DNA from: Thysanoteuthis rhombus
Taxonomy: Eukaryota > Mollusca > Cephalopoda > Oegopsida > Thysanoteuthidae
NCBI GenBank assembly: GCA_963457665.1
Contig: OY735219.1
Coordinates: 21,667,437 to 21,731,436, forward strand
Reading direction: 5' to 3'
DNA: 64,000 nucleotides
Positions 1-11,899 of the stretch are shown here, one piece after another (within the stretch, counting starts at the first letter, position 1; the number at the start of each line of letters is the position of its first letter). Both the position numbers and the translations under genes were made by a program. The notes below the pieces were generated by a model. The model had not been told where the DNA came from. It was given only the letters and a program-made list of their open reading frames with translations, and made no database searches.

Positions 1-180
1 CATTGAGTATCTGCAAGATGAATTTAGTAGATATTCAAGACTTATCAATTTAGCTCTACCAATCAGTTGGTCATGATCTCAAACTATGTTATGAGAATGT
101 TAATTTCTATTCCCCTAAAATTAGAGAGGATTGTTCTTGTCCTTCTTACGATAGAAAAAGCAGAATCAACTCAAGACTTT
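1..180 (+). repeat. Dispersed repeat family E, copy 1 (truncated by window edge)
   Basis: The block shares its order of motifs with 28656-28990: a GAGTATCTG start, a 'caagacttatcaatttagct' stretch, a run of roughly 'gttaatttctattcccctaa', then a 'tcaactcaagacttt' stretch. Parts of the same family recur at 40830-41270 and 45340-45690, there with the central block inverted. No coding potential was seen. The type of element is unknown; it could be a MITE-like foldback. The homology was judged by eye. Confidence 0.5.
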
Positions 181-390
181 ACGACTGATCTAATGACTAA
201 AATGGTTTTGAGGGTCATTTTATGATTACTTGGGAATATTTGGGCTTATTTTTGTTTATAAAAAAAAAAAATCTTTATTAGGATATTAAAGAAATGTAAC
301 TGTGCTTTGCCAGTGTAGGGATGAGGGAGACGTAGATGTTAATACGGTGAAACAGCTGGATAGATTGAACAGATAGATAGGGAAAGACTG

Positions 391-429
<39 letters not shown>

Positions 430-450
430 GAGAGAGATAGATAGATAGAT
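391..450. repeat. (GATA)n microsatellite
   Basis: About 60 bases of GATA repeats with a short GAGA interruption. On the minus strand it reads as an artefactual Leu/Ser/Ile/Tyr-rich open frame. Confidence 0.95.
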
Positions 451-483
451 ATGAATAAAACATGCATGGATAGAATCATAGAT

Positions 484-752
484 ACTCACACTTGCCTTCA
501 CATATACACGCATACATATACACATTCATACAAAAGCGTGCACAAAACACATACACACACATATATACACATGCACACACAAAACACACATAAACAAACA
601 CACACATACACATACCACACACAAGAACGCACATATAGCACACATATACATACAAAGGAGCACTTACTTACTCGCACATACACATACAATTACGTATACA
701 AAGAAGCACGTACACACACACACACACATACACACATACGGAAGCACATGCA
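484..752. repeat. Degenerate CA/CATA-rich tandem tract
   Basis: About 270 bases of imperfect CACATA and ACAC repeats. It yields a spurious Thr/His-rich frame on the plus strand and a Val/Cys-rich frame on the minus strand. Confidence 0.9.
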
Positions 753-753
753 C

Positions 754-1955
754 AAGATATAGATCGAAAAAGTAGGGCCCAAAAAGTATCTGGTATGCAG
801 GTGTTTCCCAAAAAAAAAGACACCAGCCCCGGGGCTGGGGAGGGAGGGGTGGCAGATGAAGACGGGAAGGAAAAAAAAATGATTGGTCAAATAGAGGATT
901 TCGGATAGAGTAACGGAACGGCGGTGGTCGAAGCGAAAGGGAGAAAATCCGGAAGCAGTTGGTGCGCAGGCGCGGACAACAAGTCGTTTGCTCAAGAGAC
1001 GTAAATGTAGGTTTATGGGAAATGTTCGAGGCTAGAATTCAAGTCATTTTTTTTCTATCCTCTTTTTTTGTGCGGAAACAAATAGTTTTTTCTCTTTTTT
1101 TTTTTCTCCTTTTTAGTTTTGTTGTTGTTGTTATTTTCTACGAGGGTTTCTTCACCTTTTTTTCTTCTCTTTCTCCTCTTTCTTTTACTTTCTCTTTGTC
1201 TTGCAATCATTTACAGTTTTTCTCACTTGCTCCTGCGTTCAAGGCAAGATCCATCAATAGAAAACCGACCATTCACTTTATTGATCCACTTCATGTGCTT
1301 CAAGTAAGCAAATCTTCCTCTTTAATACCACCGTAGTCTTGCAAATGATGGGGCTATGTATGCAAAATATGGAAGTTGTAGCTGGTCTTAACACTTATGT
1401 ATAAATATAAATCTAGCGTAACCAACTTAGCGTTACAATGTCACAAATCATAGTGATTATAGGTATTGATAATAATTCATTAATCATTGGAGGGTTTAGC
1501 TTATTTCTTGATAACAATAGAAGAGAGACCACGATTGTATTGATCCCCTCTTCAAGTACAGAGACTCTAATACGCTAAAATATCTAGCTTTCAAGTTTTG
1601 AGATTATTTCAACGTTTGGAAAAATATTTTGCCTTTAACTGGAAGAGATCTTCAAAATTGGCCATAAAATGATAATTAATAAAATAGTATCAATATATTT
1701 TTTCTAAATAAACATCATGGAAATCTAGATAATTTTAGATATAATTAGGGGCAATTCTAGATATAAACTGATAAGGAATTAGGTGGGTAGCAGGTAAAAC
1801 GGAGTCGAGTGACCCTAATTTTTCTTTATAAAACTTCTAGTAGGGCTGAAATGAGGTTACAGTTGGATTGAAGGGTTTCCAATTTGGGTGAGGGTCAATG
1901 TAGTAATCATTGTTTTTACCAGAGGAGAGTAAAGTCTACCCCAGGGTAAGAGTTT
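754..1955. other. Unassigned AT-rich DNA with T-rich low complexity
   Basis: The part at 780-1000 is comparatively GC-rich and the part at 1040-1230 is a T/CTT-rich run. I recognise no gene or transposon. The short frames here (for example 959-1336) are dominated by Phe/Leu/Ser from T-rich DNA and are not credible proteins. Confidence 0.6.
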
Positions 1956-1996
1956 GACAACAACAACAACAAAAACAACCAGAACAATAACAATGG

Positions 1997-2028
<32 letters not shown>

Positions 2029-2055
2029 ACAACAACAACAACAACGACAACAATG
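1956..2055. repeat. Compound (AAC)n/(ATC)n microsatellite
   Basis: An AAC run, then about ten ATC units, then AAC again. No flanking element was recognised. Confidence 0.9.
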
Positions 2056-2327
2056 GCAAATTATAAAAATACTAATTAAGATCGGTAACAAATTGGAGGA
2101 AAGGAAATGTTGACTATGTGAGGGTAGAGATTGCTGTTAATTATCAATATAAAAAAATAGACATGCCTGTATGGGGAGGATGATCCATTTGGAACTGTGC
2201 AAGCAACTTTGTTTCAGATCAAAGGTATGTGCACAGACCAGAATCTGTCTGAGGGTCTAACAGATTGAAACAGGGAGTCTGCAGGGGCCTACGAGGCTTT
2301 GGCAATGTGTTTTCAAATGACTGAAAT

Positions 2328-2590
2328 CAAAACCAAACAGTCACTCAATAGAAACTGTCACATAACCGACTTCTTTTGGATGCATACTATGTTGGGGTGA
2401 TCAACGAAAAAAATGGAAAAAATTAATAATCAATGAATAAGTTACTTTTCTTCCTTTTTTTTTTTTTTTGGATTGTAGTCACTGAAAAAAGTCTGAATTT
2501 AAAAGTCAAAAACAAACGTGAATGCTGTCAGACACAAATCAAGAGATCATTTTAGCAGAAACTTACAATGCAAATTGACCTCTCCCAACC
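2328..2590 (+). mobile_element. Repeat A, copy 1 (5' portion)
   Basis: Begins near 'cagtcactcaatagaaactg' and contains the family's ordered landmarks: the 'gttggggtgatcaac' block, a second 'gatcaatgaataa' block, a poly-T stretch, a 'gctgtcagacacaaa' block and a 'ttacaatgcaaattgacc' block. The 3' part is missing. At least ten copies lie in this window in both orientations, so it is a dispersed repeat. No ORF was seen, so it is non-autonomous. See the Repeat A finding. Confidence 0.75.
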
Positions 2591-2867
2591 CCCCCAAAAA
2601 ATTACTGTAGTTTTTAATTTGCTTGTAGTAGCCATGTTTTACACACTGATATTTTTGGTTTGCTTTCTGCATTTTTTATTTTGCTTGCTCTAATTTTTAA
2701 CTTGCTCTGGAGAAAGTATAGTTATGGAAAATCAATTTGAAAGAATTTGTTTTCACAAAGTCAAAAATGGCGGCTCCGAAGGTCACGTTATTTTTCTGAC
2801 GTAATTAAGCTTTAACTCGATTCTGTAAATTTCATTTAAAAAAAAAATGAATAAATATAATTAACAG

Positions 2868-3648
2868 GTCTTGGTTAATCACCCAGTAGAAACCGTCACA
2901 CGACCAACGTTTTTCGATAGCATACCATGTTGGGGTTGATCAATTGAAAATAGGGAAAAGGGGTGATCAATTAATGAGTTACTTCTTCCGCCTTTCGCTG
3001 TGCAGTGATCACAAAACTGTTTGAATTTAGGAAAAGACAACAGTGAATTGAGACAGTTATAAACTAAGGGAACAATTTAGCATACACTTACATCGCAAAT
3101 TGGAACCTTCACTGAAAACCTATCTAAGCTAGGGTCAGAAATTTTCTGCAAAAAACATTTTGTCAAGACACAATCACGAGTAAATGTCAAGATTTTCAAC
3201 CCTTTAGCTCCATTGCTTTGGCCTGTACACGAGAAAAATACACACATACATTCATACATATAGTTGGCTCAGCCTATACGTGTGATACGTACATACATAA
3301 ATACATACATACATACATACATACATATAATTGGCTCAGCCTATATGTGTGATACGTACATACATACATACATACATACATATAATTGGCTCAGCCTATA
3401 CATGTGATACGTACATACATACATACATACATACATACATACATACATACATGCATACATACATATAATTGGCTCAGCCTATACGTGTGATACGTACATA
3501 CATATATACATACATACATACATGCATACATGCATACATACATATAATCGGCTCAGCCTATACGTGTGATACGTACATACATACATACATACATACATAC
3601 ATGCATACATACATACATATAATTGGCTCAGCCTATACGTGTGATACG

Positions 3649-3680
<32 letters not shown>

Positions 3681-3834
3681 ATTGGCTCGGCCTATACGTG
3701 TGATACGTACATACATACATACATACATACATACATGCATACATACATACATATAATTGGCTCAGCCTATACGTGTGATACATACATACATACATACATA
3801 CATACATAAATACGTACATGCATACATACATACA

Positions 3835-3866
<32 letters not shown>

Positions 3867-4115
3867 ATTGGCTCAGCCTATACGTGTGATACGTACATAC
3901 ATACATATATACATACATATAATTGGCTCGGCCTATACGTGTGATACGTACATACATACATACATACATACATACATACAATTGGCTCAGCCTATATGTG
4001 TGATACATACATACATGCATACATAACCAGCCAGGCCAGCTTGAAAACTGAAGAAACCTATGCTGACAGTTTTGATGACAGGTTTCCTTGATGGTTTCAA
4101 ATAAATATAATTGAT
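2868..4115 (+). mobile_element. Repeat A, copy 2, full length with internal minisatellite expansion
   Basis: It starts at the family 5' end ('ggttaatcacccagtagaaa'), runs through the shared landmarks to about 3230, then carries a large tandem array (3245-4024). It resumes with the 3' module: 'cagccaggccagcttgaaaa', then 'gctgacagttttgatgacag'. The usual copy is about 450-600 bases. Here the extra length is the amplified internal GGCTCAGCC/GTGTGATAC segment. The 5' and 3' ends share an imperfect inverted CAAnnnAAACTGTCA motif, which suggests a MITE-like element, but no target duplication was established. Confidence 0.75.
3245..4024. repeat. Minisatellite: 11 units of GGCTCAGCC...GTGTGATAC plus (ACAT)n
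   Basis: The unit is a roughly 30-base unique segment ('ttggctcagcctatacgtgt' followed by gatacg) plus a variable number of ACAT repeats. I count 11 unique segments, starting near 3263, 3330, 3388, 3468, 3548, 3624, 3683, 3757, 3867, 3924 and 3981. Spacing varies with ACAT length. A few units vary by single bases (ctcggcc, tatatgtg). The array lies inside Repeat A copy 2. Confidence 0.93.
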
Positions 4116-4294
4116 AAACTGCAAAGCCGTTCATTCATGTTTTTTTTCCAACTCCTTCGTGACATTTGAGAGACACTGTGATCTTGCAATTCATTTGTGA
4201 TAATTGTTCTTTCTTAAAATCTCTTTTCTGATTATCAAATTACACTGACGCCCAGTCATTTTATCTTTCACCTCTGTTAACGAAGTTGGCAAAG

Positions 4295-4460
4295 GTATAT
4301 TCCAGGGGTGGCCAAACTGTGACTCGTGAGTCTCGTGCGGCTCTTTGATATTTGACGTGCAAGCTCGTGGAATTATGTTCGATGATCTCCTCTCCTCTTT
4401 ACAGTTGATGTAAAAGATGAACAAGACAAAACTGGCAACTACAGGGTCAAACCACATTTC
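4295..4460. mobile_element. Possible hAT-type non-autonomous fragment
   Basis: The stretch 'ccaggggtggccaaactgtg' followed by 'tgcggctctttgatatttg' resembles a motif I associate with ends of non-autonomous hAT repeats in many animals. No terminal inverted repeat or 8 bp duplication was established. This is a pattern-memory call only. Confidence 0.3.
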
Positions 4461-4477
4461 TATTCCGACTGAAGATG

Positions 4478-4479
<2 letters not shown>

Positions 4480-4572
<93 letters not shown>
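4480..4572. repeat. (AT)n microsatellite, about 93 bases
   Basis: A pure AT dinucleotide run. It is self-complementary and could extrude as a cruciform. Confidence 0.97.
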
Positions 4573-4574
<2 letters not shown>

Positions 4575-5284
4575 TTGAATATGCATTCATTCGCTCTGGA
4601 CTTTGTTCTGTATCTTGACAAAAAATTCAACCTTTCTAATCATTTACCGGGTATGAACTGCAAGCCCAATGGGTTAAAATATAAGTTTAATGTGTCATGG
4701 TTAAACAAAGATATTTGATCATTTTGAATCCTAATGTAGGATTTATTATAGTTAAATCAATTAGCATGTCAGGACTAAGAAAAAAATTGATACATATGTG
4801 AAGTCCGTAACCACTAAATATAATACAAATTGACGTTTTCAAAAACTACATACATGAATGAATATTATTGCGAACATGTATCTCGTAATATTTGTATAAG
4901 ACGTTTGTAAAAAAAAATGCGTACATGACGTTAAAAACCACGGTTGCCAGTTTAGATGTGATTTTTCAATTTTTCGATTCTGGAAGTCACTCACAAATTC
5001 GAAAAATAAAAAAAGATAAAAGCATTCGCAACATTTGACTTAAAAACATGATAAAAACATTTTTTAAATATAAATATTGTCAACACTGGACTCACAAATT
5101 CGAAAAAAGAATAAAAAACATCGAAATATCATCACTTGACTCACGCATTCGGAAAACGAAACAAAAATCCTCTAAATCGGCAACTCTGATAAAAACGTGC
5201 GTAAATTTAGTTTACGACTTGTGGCTCTCAAACAGCTGAACTTTATCGACTGTGTCTCTTATATTTAGCAAGTTTAGCCAGCGT
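4573..5284. other. Unassigned AT-rich DNA
   Basis: No gene or transposon was recognised. Two or three related 'gactcacaaattcgaaaa'-type segments (about 4988, 5090 and 5140) suggest a short degenerate tandem repeat of roughly 50-100 bases. Confidence 0.5.
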
Positions 5285-5440
5285 GGGTATATTTATTCAC
5301 TCATGCCTGTCTGTTCATCCACACAATATCTCCAAAAGTTCTCAACATCATTTCGTTGGAGGGTGGGCTGTGAAGTAAGAAAGAATTGGTTAAATCTGGG
5401 GACAGATCCAGGACAGATTCCTATCGATTGAGATTATATA
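5285..5440 (+). repeat. Dispersed repeat F, copy 1
   Basis: Shares 'ccacacaatatctccaa' plus AGTTCT, and a later 'gatccaggacagattcc'-like block, with 8523-8690. The order and spacing agree, so these are two copies of one dispersed element. Type unknown. Confidence 0.6.
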
Positions 5441-5544
5441 TATTATATCTCATTTAATCATCCAAAAATTTTGGCGTATAAAAACGTAGATGTGTTCAGT
5501 CACGTATGGCCTACTATATCTGTTTTCATGAATGGACGACGCGG

Positions 5545-5901
<357 letters not shown>

Positions 5902-6239
5902 TGGGGGACAACCGTATTTACTTGTTTATAATGCGATCTTTGTACCTCACTTTGGATTTTACGTCCACTTCGGACCGCCATTACAAAAAATGTTCGGACA
6001 GTTTCACCAATTTTCTCTCACATTTTACACGTGTAAATAAGGTATTGTTTTCGTTATTTTCATAGACACAACGTTCCGGTCGAATACCTTCCCACCTTCT
6101 CCAGATGCCTATTTTGTTCTTTTCTCTCTTAGCTGTCCATTGTGGAGGGATATCTGTGTTTGCTGATTTTTTCAGTTGTTTTCTCCCCTGTGATGTCGTT
6201 TTTGCTCGTCCCTGTTGAACCTGGATATATAAGGATTTC

Positions 6240-6305
6240 ACTACCTGATCAAGGGATTGAAATCTTGACCACGAGGTAACTGCAACACATCAATAAATCG
6301 ATCCT
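6240..6305 (+). other. SINE/PLE-like terminus with degenerate hammerhead-like core, before (TC)n
   Basis: 'cctgatcaagggattgaaat' is followed by CTTGACCACGAGG and an A/T-rich 'acacatcaataaatcg' end. The CTGAT-CAAG...CTTG hairpin and following segment resemble the core layout at 24178-24202 but are not a complete ribozyme. It abuts a pure (TC)n array. Confidence 0.4.
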
Positions 6306-6309
6306 CTTT

Positions 6310-6366
<57 letters not shown>
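6310..6366. repeat. (TC)n microsatellite
   Basis: A nearly pure TC run, then CCCCCC. Confidence 0.96.
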
Positions 6367-6367
<1 letters not shown>

Positions 6368-6534
6368 CCCTATTCGGAAGTCAGGTAGCCCGAAAGGATC
6401 AAATTCAGGAAGAAGCGCAGAAAATGAATTAAAGCCGCCTTAATTACTGCATGACTAGAGAAAAAAAAAACAAATGCTTTTTGCTGACTTGGCAGAAACC
6501 TAGAAATGTCTTCACAATTATCAGAAAATAAATT

Positions 6535-6661
<127 letters not shown>

Positions 6662-6762
6662 GAACGGAGCAATTTGAAACGGAAAAGAGAACAGCTGCTC
6701 TTTGGAATTCTCCCCACCCCCATCGGCCATTGCTTAGTCCATGTTTTGTTATTGTTGCTTTT

Positions 6763-7110
6763 ATTTTCTTAAATCAATTTTTCTTCTTTTTGATCGCTTC
6801 CTTTTTCTTCTTTCTCTTTTTTTTATCTTCTTCTCTTCTCTTATTTCTTTGTCTTTTCTTCCTTTCTTTCTTTATTGTTTTTCATTACCTTCCCTTCTTT
6901 CCCTTTTCTATTCATTCCATTACTAGTCTCTTTCCTTTCTTTCTGGTTCACATGTTTTATTAACCCAACTCTCTCTCTCTCTACTCCCCTTGTTAACTTC
7001 TTCCCCTCTCTCTTTATTTCTTTCTCTATTTTTTTTTTATTTCTCTCTTCTCTCTCTCTCTCACTCTTTCTTTCTCTCTCTTTTTTCCTCTCTCTCTATC
7101 CTCTCTTTCT

Positions 7111-7158
<48 letters not shown>

Positions 7159-7170
7159 CCTTCTCAGCTC
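6763..7170 (+). repeat. Polypyrimidine tract, about 400 bases
   Basis: The plus strand is overwhelmingly C/T, grading from CTTT-rich into pure (TC)n at 7120-7152. Leu/Phe/Ser open frames here are compositional artefacts. Confidence 0.9.
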
Positions 7171-7284
7171 TATCCATCCGGCCGTCATGTAGCCATTATG
7201 AAAATGCTGTTGCAGATTTCTTCTGTGCCTGTGAGTTCTTATACGAACAGATATATATTATAAGAAGAGAGAACTGAGTGGGTT

Positions 7285-7318
<34 letters not shown>

Positions 7319-7345
7319 GGAGAGGGAGAGAGAGAGAGAGAGACG
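7285..7345. repeat. GA-rich microsatellite
   Basis: GAGA and GACAGA repeats. This is a local polypurine run about 115 bases after the preceding polypyrimidine tract. Confidence 0.9.
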
Positions 7346-7499
7346 GTGGTGGTTTAGCGGATCGTGGGTAAGGGACATTTTGTCGATAATAGTACTTAGT
7401 GTTATTGATTTTCGATCAGCTAAGAAACTGGTGAAGAACAGACGCGTGAACACATCCGCACGTAGATACACACACACGAACACATGCAAAGACATCTAC

Positions 7500-8264
7500 A
7501 CACACACATTCAAACGAATAAACCTGAACATTTATTTTACAGCTTCATTCGTTTAAAGCTAAGCGAAGAAGCTATTCAATAAACATCAAAACATCCATCA
7601 ACAATTTAAGAAATCTGCCTGAGCATACAGCGCGATTGCCATTGTACGAAGTTGACATTAGCCGAATATATTGATCAATACACAATACAGAACAGTGTCG
7701 ACTTTCTCGAGAAATCTAAGGAAAATAAGTTTACGAAAATTAAAGATTACAGATCTTTCTTCACAGTATCTACAAATTATCTCCCTTGAGTTTCACTCTT
7801 TAAAATTATCTGAATTTTTTTATATGAGGTATCTGTATTGGAAAAATTGAAAAGAAGTAACCGAAATACTTCGAAGCCGTAGTTAGTACGATGGACGGAA
7901 AAATATTTTAATTGATATTGATGACTGTTCCATACACCGTAAAGTTCGACCCCTCTAAACATGCACTGCCCTCGTTAGTTAAAAACTAGGTGGGAAGATA
8001 TTGAAAAAAAAGTTACGACAGTTTTTGTCTCTCTGTTATTCTTGTATCTTGAAAACTCTCAGATCTTTTCAGCAAAAGTTGGAAGTGTACCAGCGACATT
8101 CTTTGGTCCTTGATCCTAGGGTTTTCCGTCCCCTGTATTTTATCGTTGGGGCACCCATTATCTTGGATCCGATCTCTCCGGACTAAGCTCAATGCCTCTT
8201 TGCTAAGTACCGAAAAATAAATTGGTACTTGGCAGAGAGGTTTTGAGTACTATTTTAGTCTTTG
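7500..8264. other. Unassigned DNA
   Basis: No protein, RNA gene or known repeat was recognised. The 60-70 codon frames show no family resemblance. Confidence 0.5.
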
Positions 8265-8335
8265 GTACGACTCGGTCATCGATTGAACTGAGCCAAGCAC
8301 TTTATCCCTGAACTACGGTGATCGGTTGTACTTAC
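8265..8335 (-). repeat. Possible tRNA-derived SINE head
   Basis: The minus strand carries a box A-like 'gtagttcagggataaagtgc' followed by a box B-like 'tcagttcaatcg', at roughly tRNA-like spacing. The rest is too degenerate to fold confidently. Confidence 0.35.
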
Positions 8336-8522
8336 ATTCTAGATTATTTGAATAGGTCAAAATAAAAAAGATTTTCAATTCTTCTAATCAGAGTTTATTA
8401 TTTCCTAAAGAAGAATTCTTTTCGGCTCTTCGATTGTTTTGCGAAAGAAAACCCCACTTCTTCCTTAACTGAAACGAACCAATCCTCTCACTCTATTTGC
8501 CTCGATAAAATTTGAAAGAGGT

Positions 8523-8690
8523 ATATGTACCCGTGCATGTTTGTCTGTTTATCCACACAATATCTCCAAGAGTTCTCCATGTACTTGAAAGAAATCTTGT
8601 GCAAAGGTCGACCATGGGTTAGGGAAGAATTCATTAAATTTTGGGCGGATCCAGGAATGTTTATACGAATTAATGTATATCCAATAAACA
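8523..8690 (+). repeat. Dispersed repeat F, copy 2
   Basis: Shares 'ccacacaatatctccaa' plus GAGTTCT and the downstream 'gcggatccaggaatg' block with 5285-5440. Confidence 0.6.
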
Positions 8691-8699
8691 TATTATCTC

Positions 8700-8860
8700 T
8701 AAAAGTTCACTTTGCACTGATACCCTAGGCCAAGACCTGAAGCCACCTCTCTCCCGATTTCCAGCTATGGGTATGCAGCAGGGGTTCTTCAGTCTTGGGA
8801 AAGCAACCAGTCTAGGAGAATGACAACTCTGATTCAAAACCCAGCTGTGGACCCCCCCCC
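8700..8860 (+). mobile_element. SINE family S, 3' body fragment
   Basis: 'agctatgggtatgcagcag', 'agtcttgggaaagcaacc' and 'agaatgacaactctgattca' align in order with the bodies at 46430-46545 and 53950-54050. The tRNA-like head is absent, so this copy is 5'-truncated. Confidence 0.6.
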
Positions 8861-8910
8861 CCCCGAACTCTGACGTCCTTCTAGTAGCTCTTGCAGTCAA
8901 GTTGAAGCCA

Positions 8911-10264
8911 ATTCTATTGCACTCTTCTTTGCTTTGGATTAGATCAGCCTAGAAAGGTTTTCTGTCGACTGGGTACCCCAGAATTTACATTTGCTTTGCC
9001 TTGGCTTGCGCCCTGACTGTTCAGTGTTATCCAATTGTCCATCGAAATGTGAAGTTTTTTTTTAATACTTGCTGAATTTTAAAAATATAAAAAGTTGAAG
9101 TTAACCACCAATATGGGCTGGTATTGTTATCAGACTCCAGGTGAGGCATAGGGCTCAAATTATACGATGCCAACGTACTCTGGGAGACTATACTCAGCTG
9201 GGACTATGTAAGTCCGGATGCCTCGCACTCCACCGGTAGTTTAATGCCGTGGGAACACCTGGGAAAAGCTTACCCTTACTCTTCTTTGGAGCAGGAACAG
9301 CGTTGCCACATTATCTATGTACGACTGGAATCTTCTATTCGAACAATTCACTGATGAGAAACGTAAGTCAGTATAAGTATAAGTCCAAATACTCACCCCA
9401 TATGACCTCTAAACGTTTCTGAAATCAGTTGAATTTTTAAAATTTTTTTCGGGAAGTGTGTGTATTGGGGGGGGGGGCTTGAAGCTCTCCACCGTTAGCA
9501 GGCAGCCCTGCATTCTTTCATTACACTGATTATCTCCTGATCCCGACGTCTTAACATCAATCAACTTCTCTCTTCTCAATCCTGTTTTTTTTTTGTCTTA
9601 ATCGTTAGAAGGTCGTTTGTTGAATTGGCTTTCCATAGTCTTTTGACCAACGTGCGCACCAATTGTAGACGGGTACTTATTGTAGGAGTGTCAACATGGA
9701 TGGGAGCCAACAGTGACCAGCCTTCACATCAAGCAGGAGCTGTACACTTTCATGTCTCCACGCTCTGTATGAGACCAAAACATGGTAGAGCACCTAAATA
9801 CTCGACATCTTCCAGCAAAAATGTTTTTGCAGTGTTCTCGGGGTGTCTTTGGCAAGACGTGGTGGGAAATAAACATGTGTTATGAAGGACACAGTAAAAA
9901 CCACTAAAGCAAGCAGGTGGGGTCTTGGTGCCGGTGATTTCTTGGGCACATACTAAGGGTGGACTTGTCCCGCCCTATTAGTCATTTGCTTGACTGGTTA
10001 CCAGTCGGACCAGAAAAAAACCCTGAGAGGCACACGAAAAAGTAGTGGAGTCACAAAGGTTGGTGTCACCCAGTGCGATAACTTATGGTGCCGCCCCCAT
10101 GAACCTCCACCCGTAACAGACCACACAGAGTACATGGTAATGTCACTTATTCAATGATACTCGTAAATCATACACATCTCAGTAAATGTAATGGAATAAG
10201 TAATCAGGAAACAGAATCTTATTCAATTTTATTGACAATTGTCCGAGGTATGGAAGGAGAAAGA
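8911..10264. other. Unassigned DNA
   Basis: Relatively balanced composition with no long frame. Blocks at 9110-9320 and 9880-10130 look like decayed repeats (GC richer than the surroundings) but I cannot name them. No host exon with supporting splice signals was recognised. Confidence 0.4.

Positions 10265-10316
<52 letters not shown>
10265..10316. repeat. (CAT)n array, tail of a minus-strand RTE
   Basis: About 17 CAT units. Read on the minus strand it is the (ATG)n tail that ends the adjacent RTE fragment. Confidence 0.95.
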
Positions 10317-10317
<1 letters not shown>

Positions 10318-10672
10318 GTCTTTTAACCTCCGTCGTTGGACATAGACCTTCCCCAGGATTTGCCACACTTCTCTATCATGGGCGTCGCGGAGCCAGTACT
10401 TCCTGAACTTGTCTAGCTCGTCTCTCCATCTGATATTCTGCCAGCCTCGGTTGCGCGTGTGATCTCGGGGGATCCATGTCGTGAGTCGTGATGTCCATCG
10501 GTTGTCTGCCATTCTTGCAACATGGCCAGCCCATTGCCATTTGAGATTTTTAATGGATTCTATGATGTCCCTGACTCTTGTCTTTTCTCGGATGTACTGT
10601 GCAGTCTTGTGGTCTCTCCATGTGAGGCCTAGTATAATTCTTTCATGTGCACGTTGCATGGTTCTCAATTTA
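10317..10672 (-). pseudogene. RTE-type LINE, 3' terminal fragment (minus strand)
   Basis: The best preserved RTE C-terminus in the window. The minus-strand frame (10315-10728) reads LRTMQRAHERIILGL, TWRDHKTAQYIREKTRVRD, IIESIKNLKWQWAGHVARM, then RWRDELDKF, and ends in a stop just before the ATG tail. This is the segment after the reverse transcriptase domain that is common to RTE-family polyproteins. The reverse transcriptase and endonuclease domains are missing. The frame is open over about 120 codons, suggesting a younger copy than its neighbours. It meets an oppositely oriented RTE copy near 10690. Confidence 0.85.
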
Positions 10673-10699
10673 CAGGTCTGACATATATTAAGATAAACA

Positions 10700-11231
10700 T
10701 GATAGACCACTGCTTCAACCAAGGACAACGAATCTCCATGAAATCTTCGAAAGAAGAAGAAATTAAGCGAAAAATCATACTATTAGCAAGCTTTGATAGA
10801 GAAAGCCCAAACTTTCAAGGACACAAAAATCTCACTAGTCCGGAAAAGAAGGGTATACAACCAATGTATCCTACCGATTGTCACCTATGGAGCTGAAACA
10901 TTGAATCTAACCAAAAGATTGACCCTCAAATTGAGAACCAAACAACGTGCACTTGAGAGAGTCATGCTCAACCTCGTATAGAGATATCATAAGACACACA
11001 GTTAGAAAACTCAAATGGTAATGAGCTAGACATGTTGCAAGAATGTCAGACAACCGCTGGACATCACAACTCATAACGTGGATCCCCAGAGATCATATGC
11101 AAAATTATGGCCGACACAAAGTAAGATGGCGTGACGAGTTAGATTAATTCAGAGAGTACTGGTTCCGCCATGCCCATGATAGAGAAACTGGCGAATCTTA
11201 GGGAAAGTCTATGTCAAATGACAGACGCCAC

Positions 11232-11235
<4 letters not shown>
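10700..11235 (+). pseudogene. RTE-type LINE, 3' terminal fragment (plus strand)
   Basis: The degenerate translation starts at VDHxxxxGQRISMK (after the RT palm) and continues through KKRVYNQCILPIVTYGAETLNLT, the LRTKQRALERVMLNLV segment and the KWQW-equivalent region to the end. Several stops and frameshifts interrupt it. Its 3' end is followed by (GAT)n at 11236. With the minus copy at 10265-10672 it forms a head-to-head pair with both tails facing outwards. Confidence 0.85.
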
Positions 11236-11289
<54 letters not shown>

Positions 11290-11290
11290 A
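11236..11290. repeat. (GAT)n array, RTE tail
   Basis: About 18 GAT units directly after the RTE 3' end. Confidence 0.95.
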
Positions 11291-11603
11291 AGCAAACAAA
11301 AAATATTGGAAACATCATTGATTTACACATCCCAGAAAAAGTTATCCGGCAAAAATGAATTCATGTTTTTTGAAAAGACTGCTTTTTACTGCATTATAAA
11401 AAAATTATTAGATCTCAATCGTTGGCCGCTTATTATGTCTCTCCTAGAAACACTAAATAAATCAAAAATCTAATATAGGGTAACTCGTCATAATGGAGGA
11501 TATGTGGTATTTTAAACTTGAAAATCAAATATTTGGTTTGATTATTTACAAGGAACTCAGACACACATGCAATATTCTGGCATTCTCCGAAGTGGCATAA
11601 ACA

Positions 11604-11607
<4 letters not shown>

Positions 11608-11692
<85 letters not shown>
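11608..11692. repeat. Compound (CA)n-(TA)n-(GA)n microsatellite
   Basis: Three consecutive dinucleotide runs of about 30, 30 and 24 bases. Confidence 0.95.
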
Positions 11693-11804
11693 TAGTTTCG
11701 TGTTGTTGGAGTGAAAATTCCTTAAGAAAAGAATAGAATTCGAAATTGAAATTTCGAAGAATTACATCATATCAGGTATGGTCAGGTATTGATCAGAAAC
11801 CATC

Positions 11805-11890
11805 CTGTGCTTCCGGACACATTCTAAGGGACCAGATAAGTATGAACTTACATTGTAAATTGAACCCAAACTAATGTACTTAGGGGAGAT
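11805..11890 (+). mobile_element. Repeat A, copy 3 (internal fragment)
   Basis: Contains the family block 'aagggaccagataagtatga' followed by 'acttacattgtaaattga'. The flanking parts of the family are absent. Confidence 0.6.
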
Positions 11891-11899
11891 TTTAAAATA

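Noticed and set aside
3628..4134. 168-codon minus frame with Tyr/Met/Cys/Val repeats
   Set aside because: Pure translation of the ACAT minisatellite in Repeat A copy 2.
9350..9375. CTGATGAGAAACG resembling a hammerhead core
   Set aside because: There is no room for stem II between CTGATGA and GAAAC.
11170..11358. Poly-Asp frame suggesting an acidic protein
   Set aside because: Translation of the (GAT)n tail at 11236-11290.
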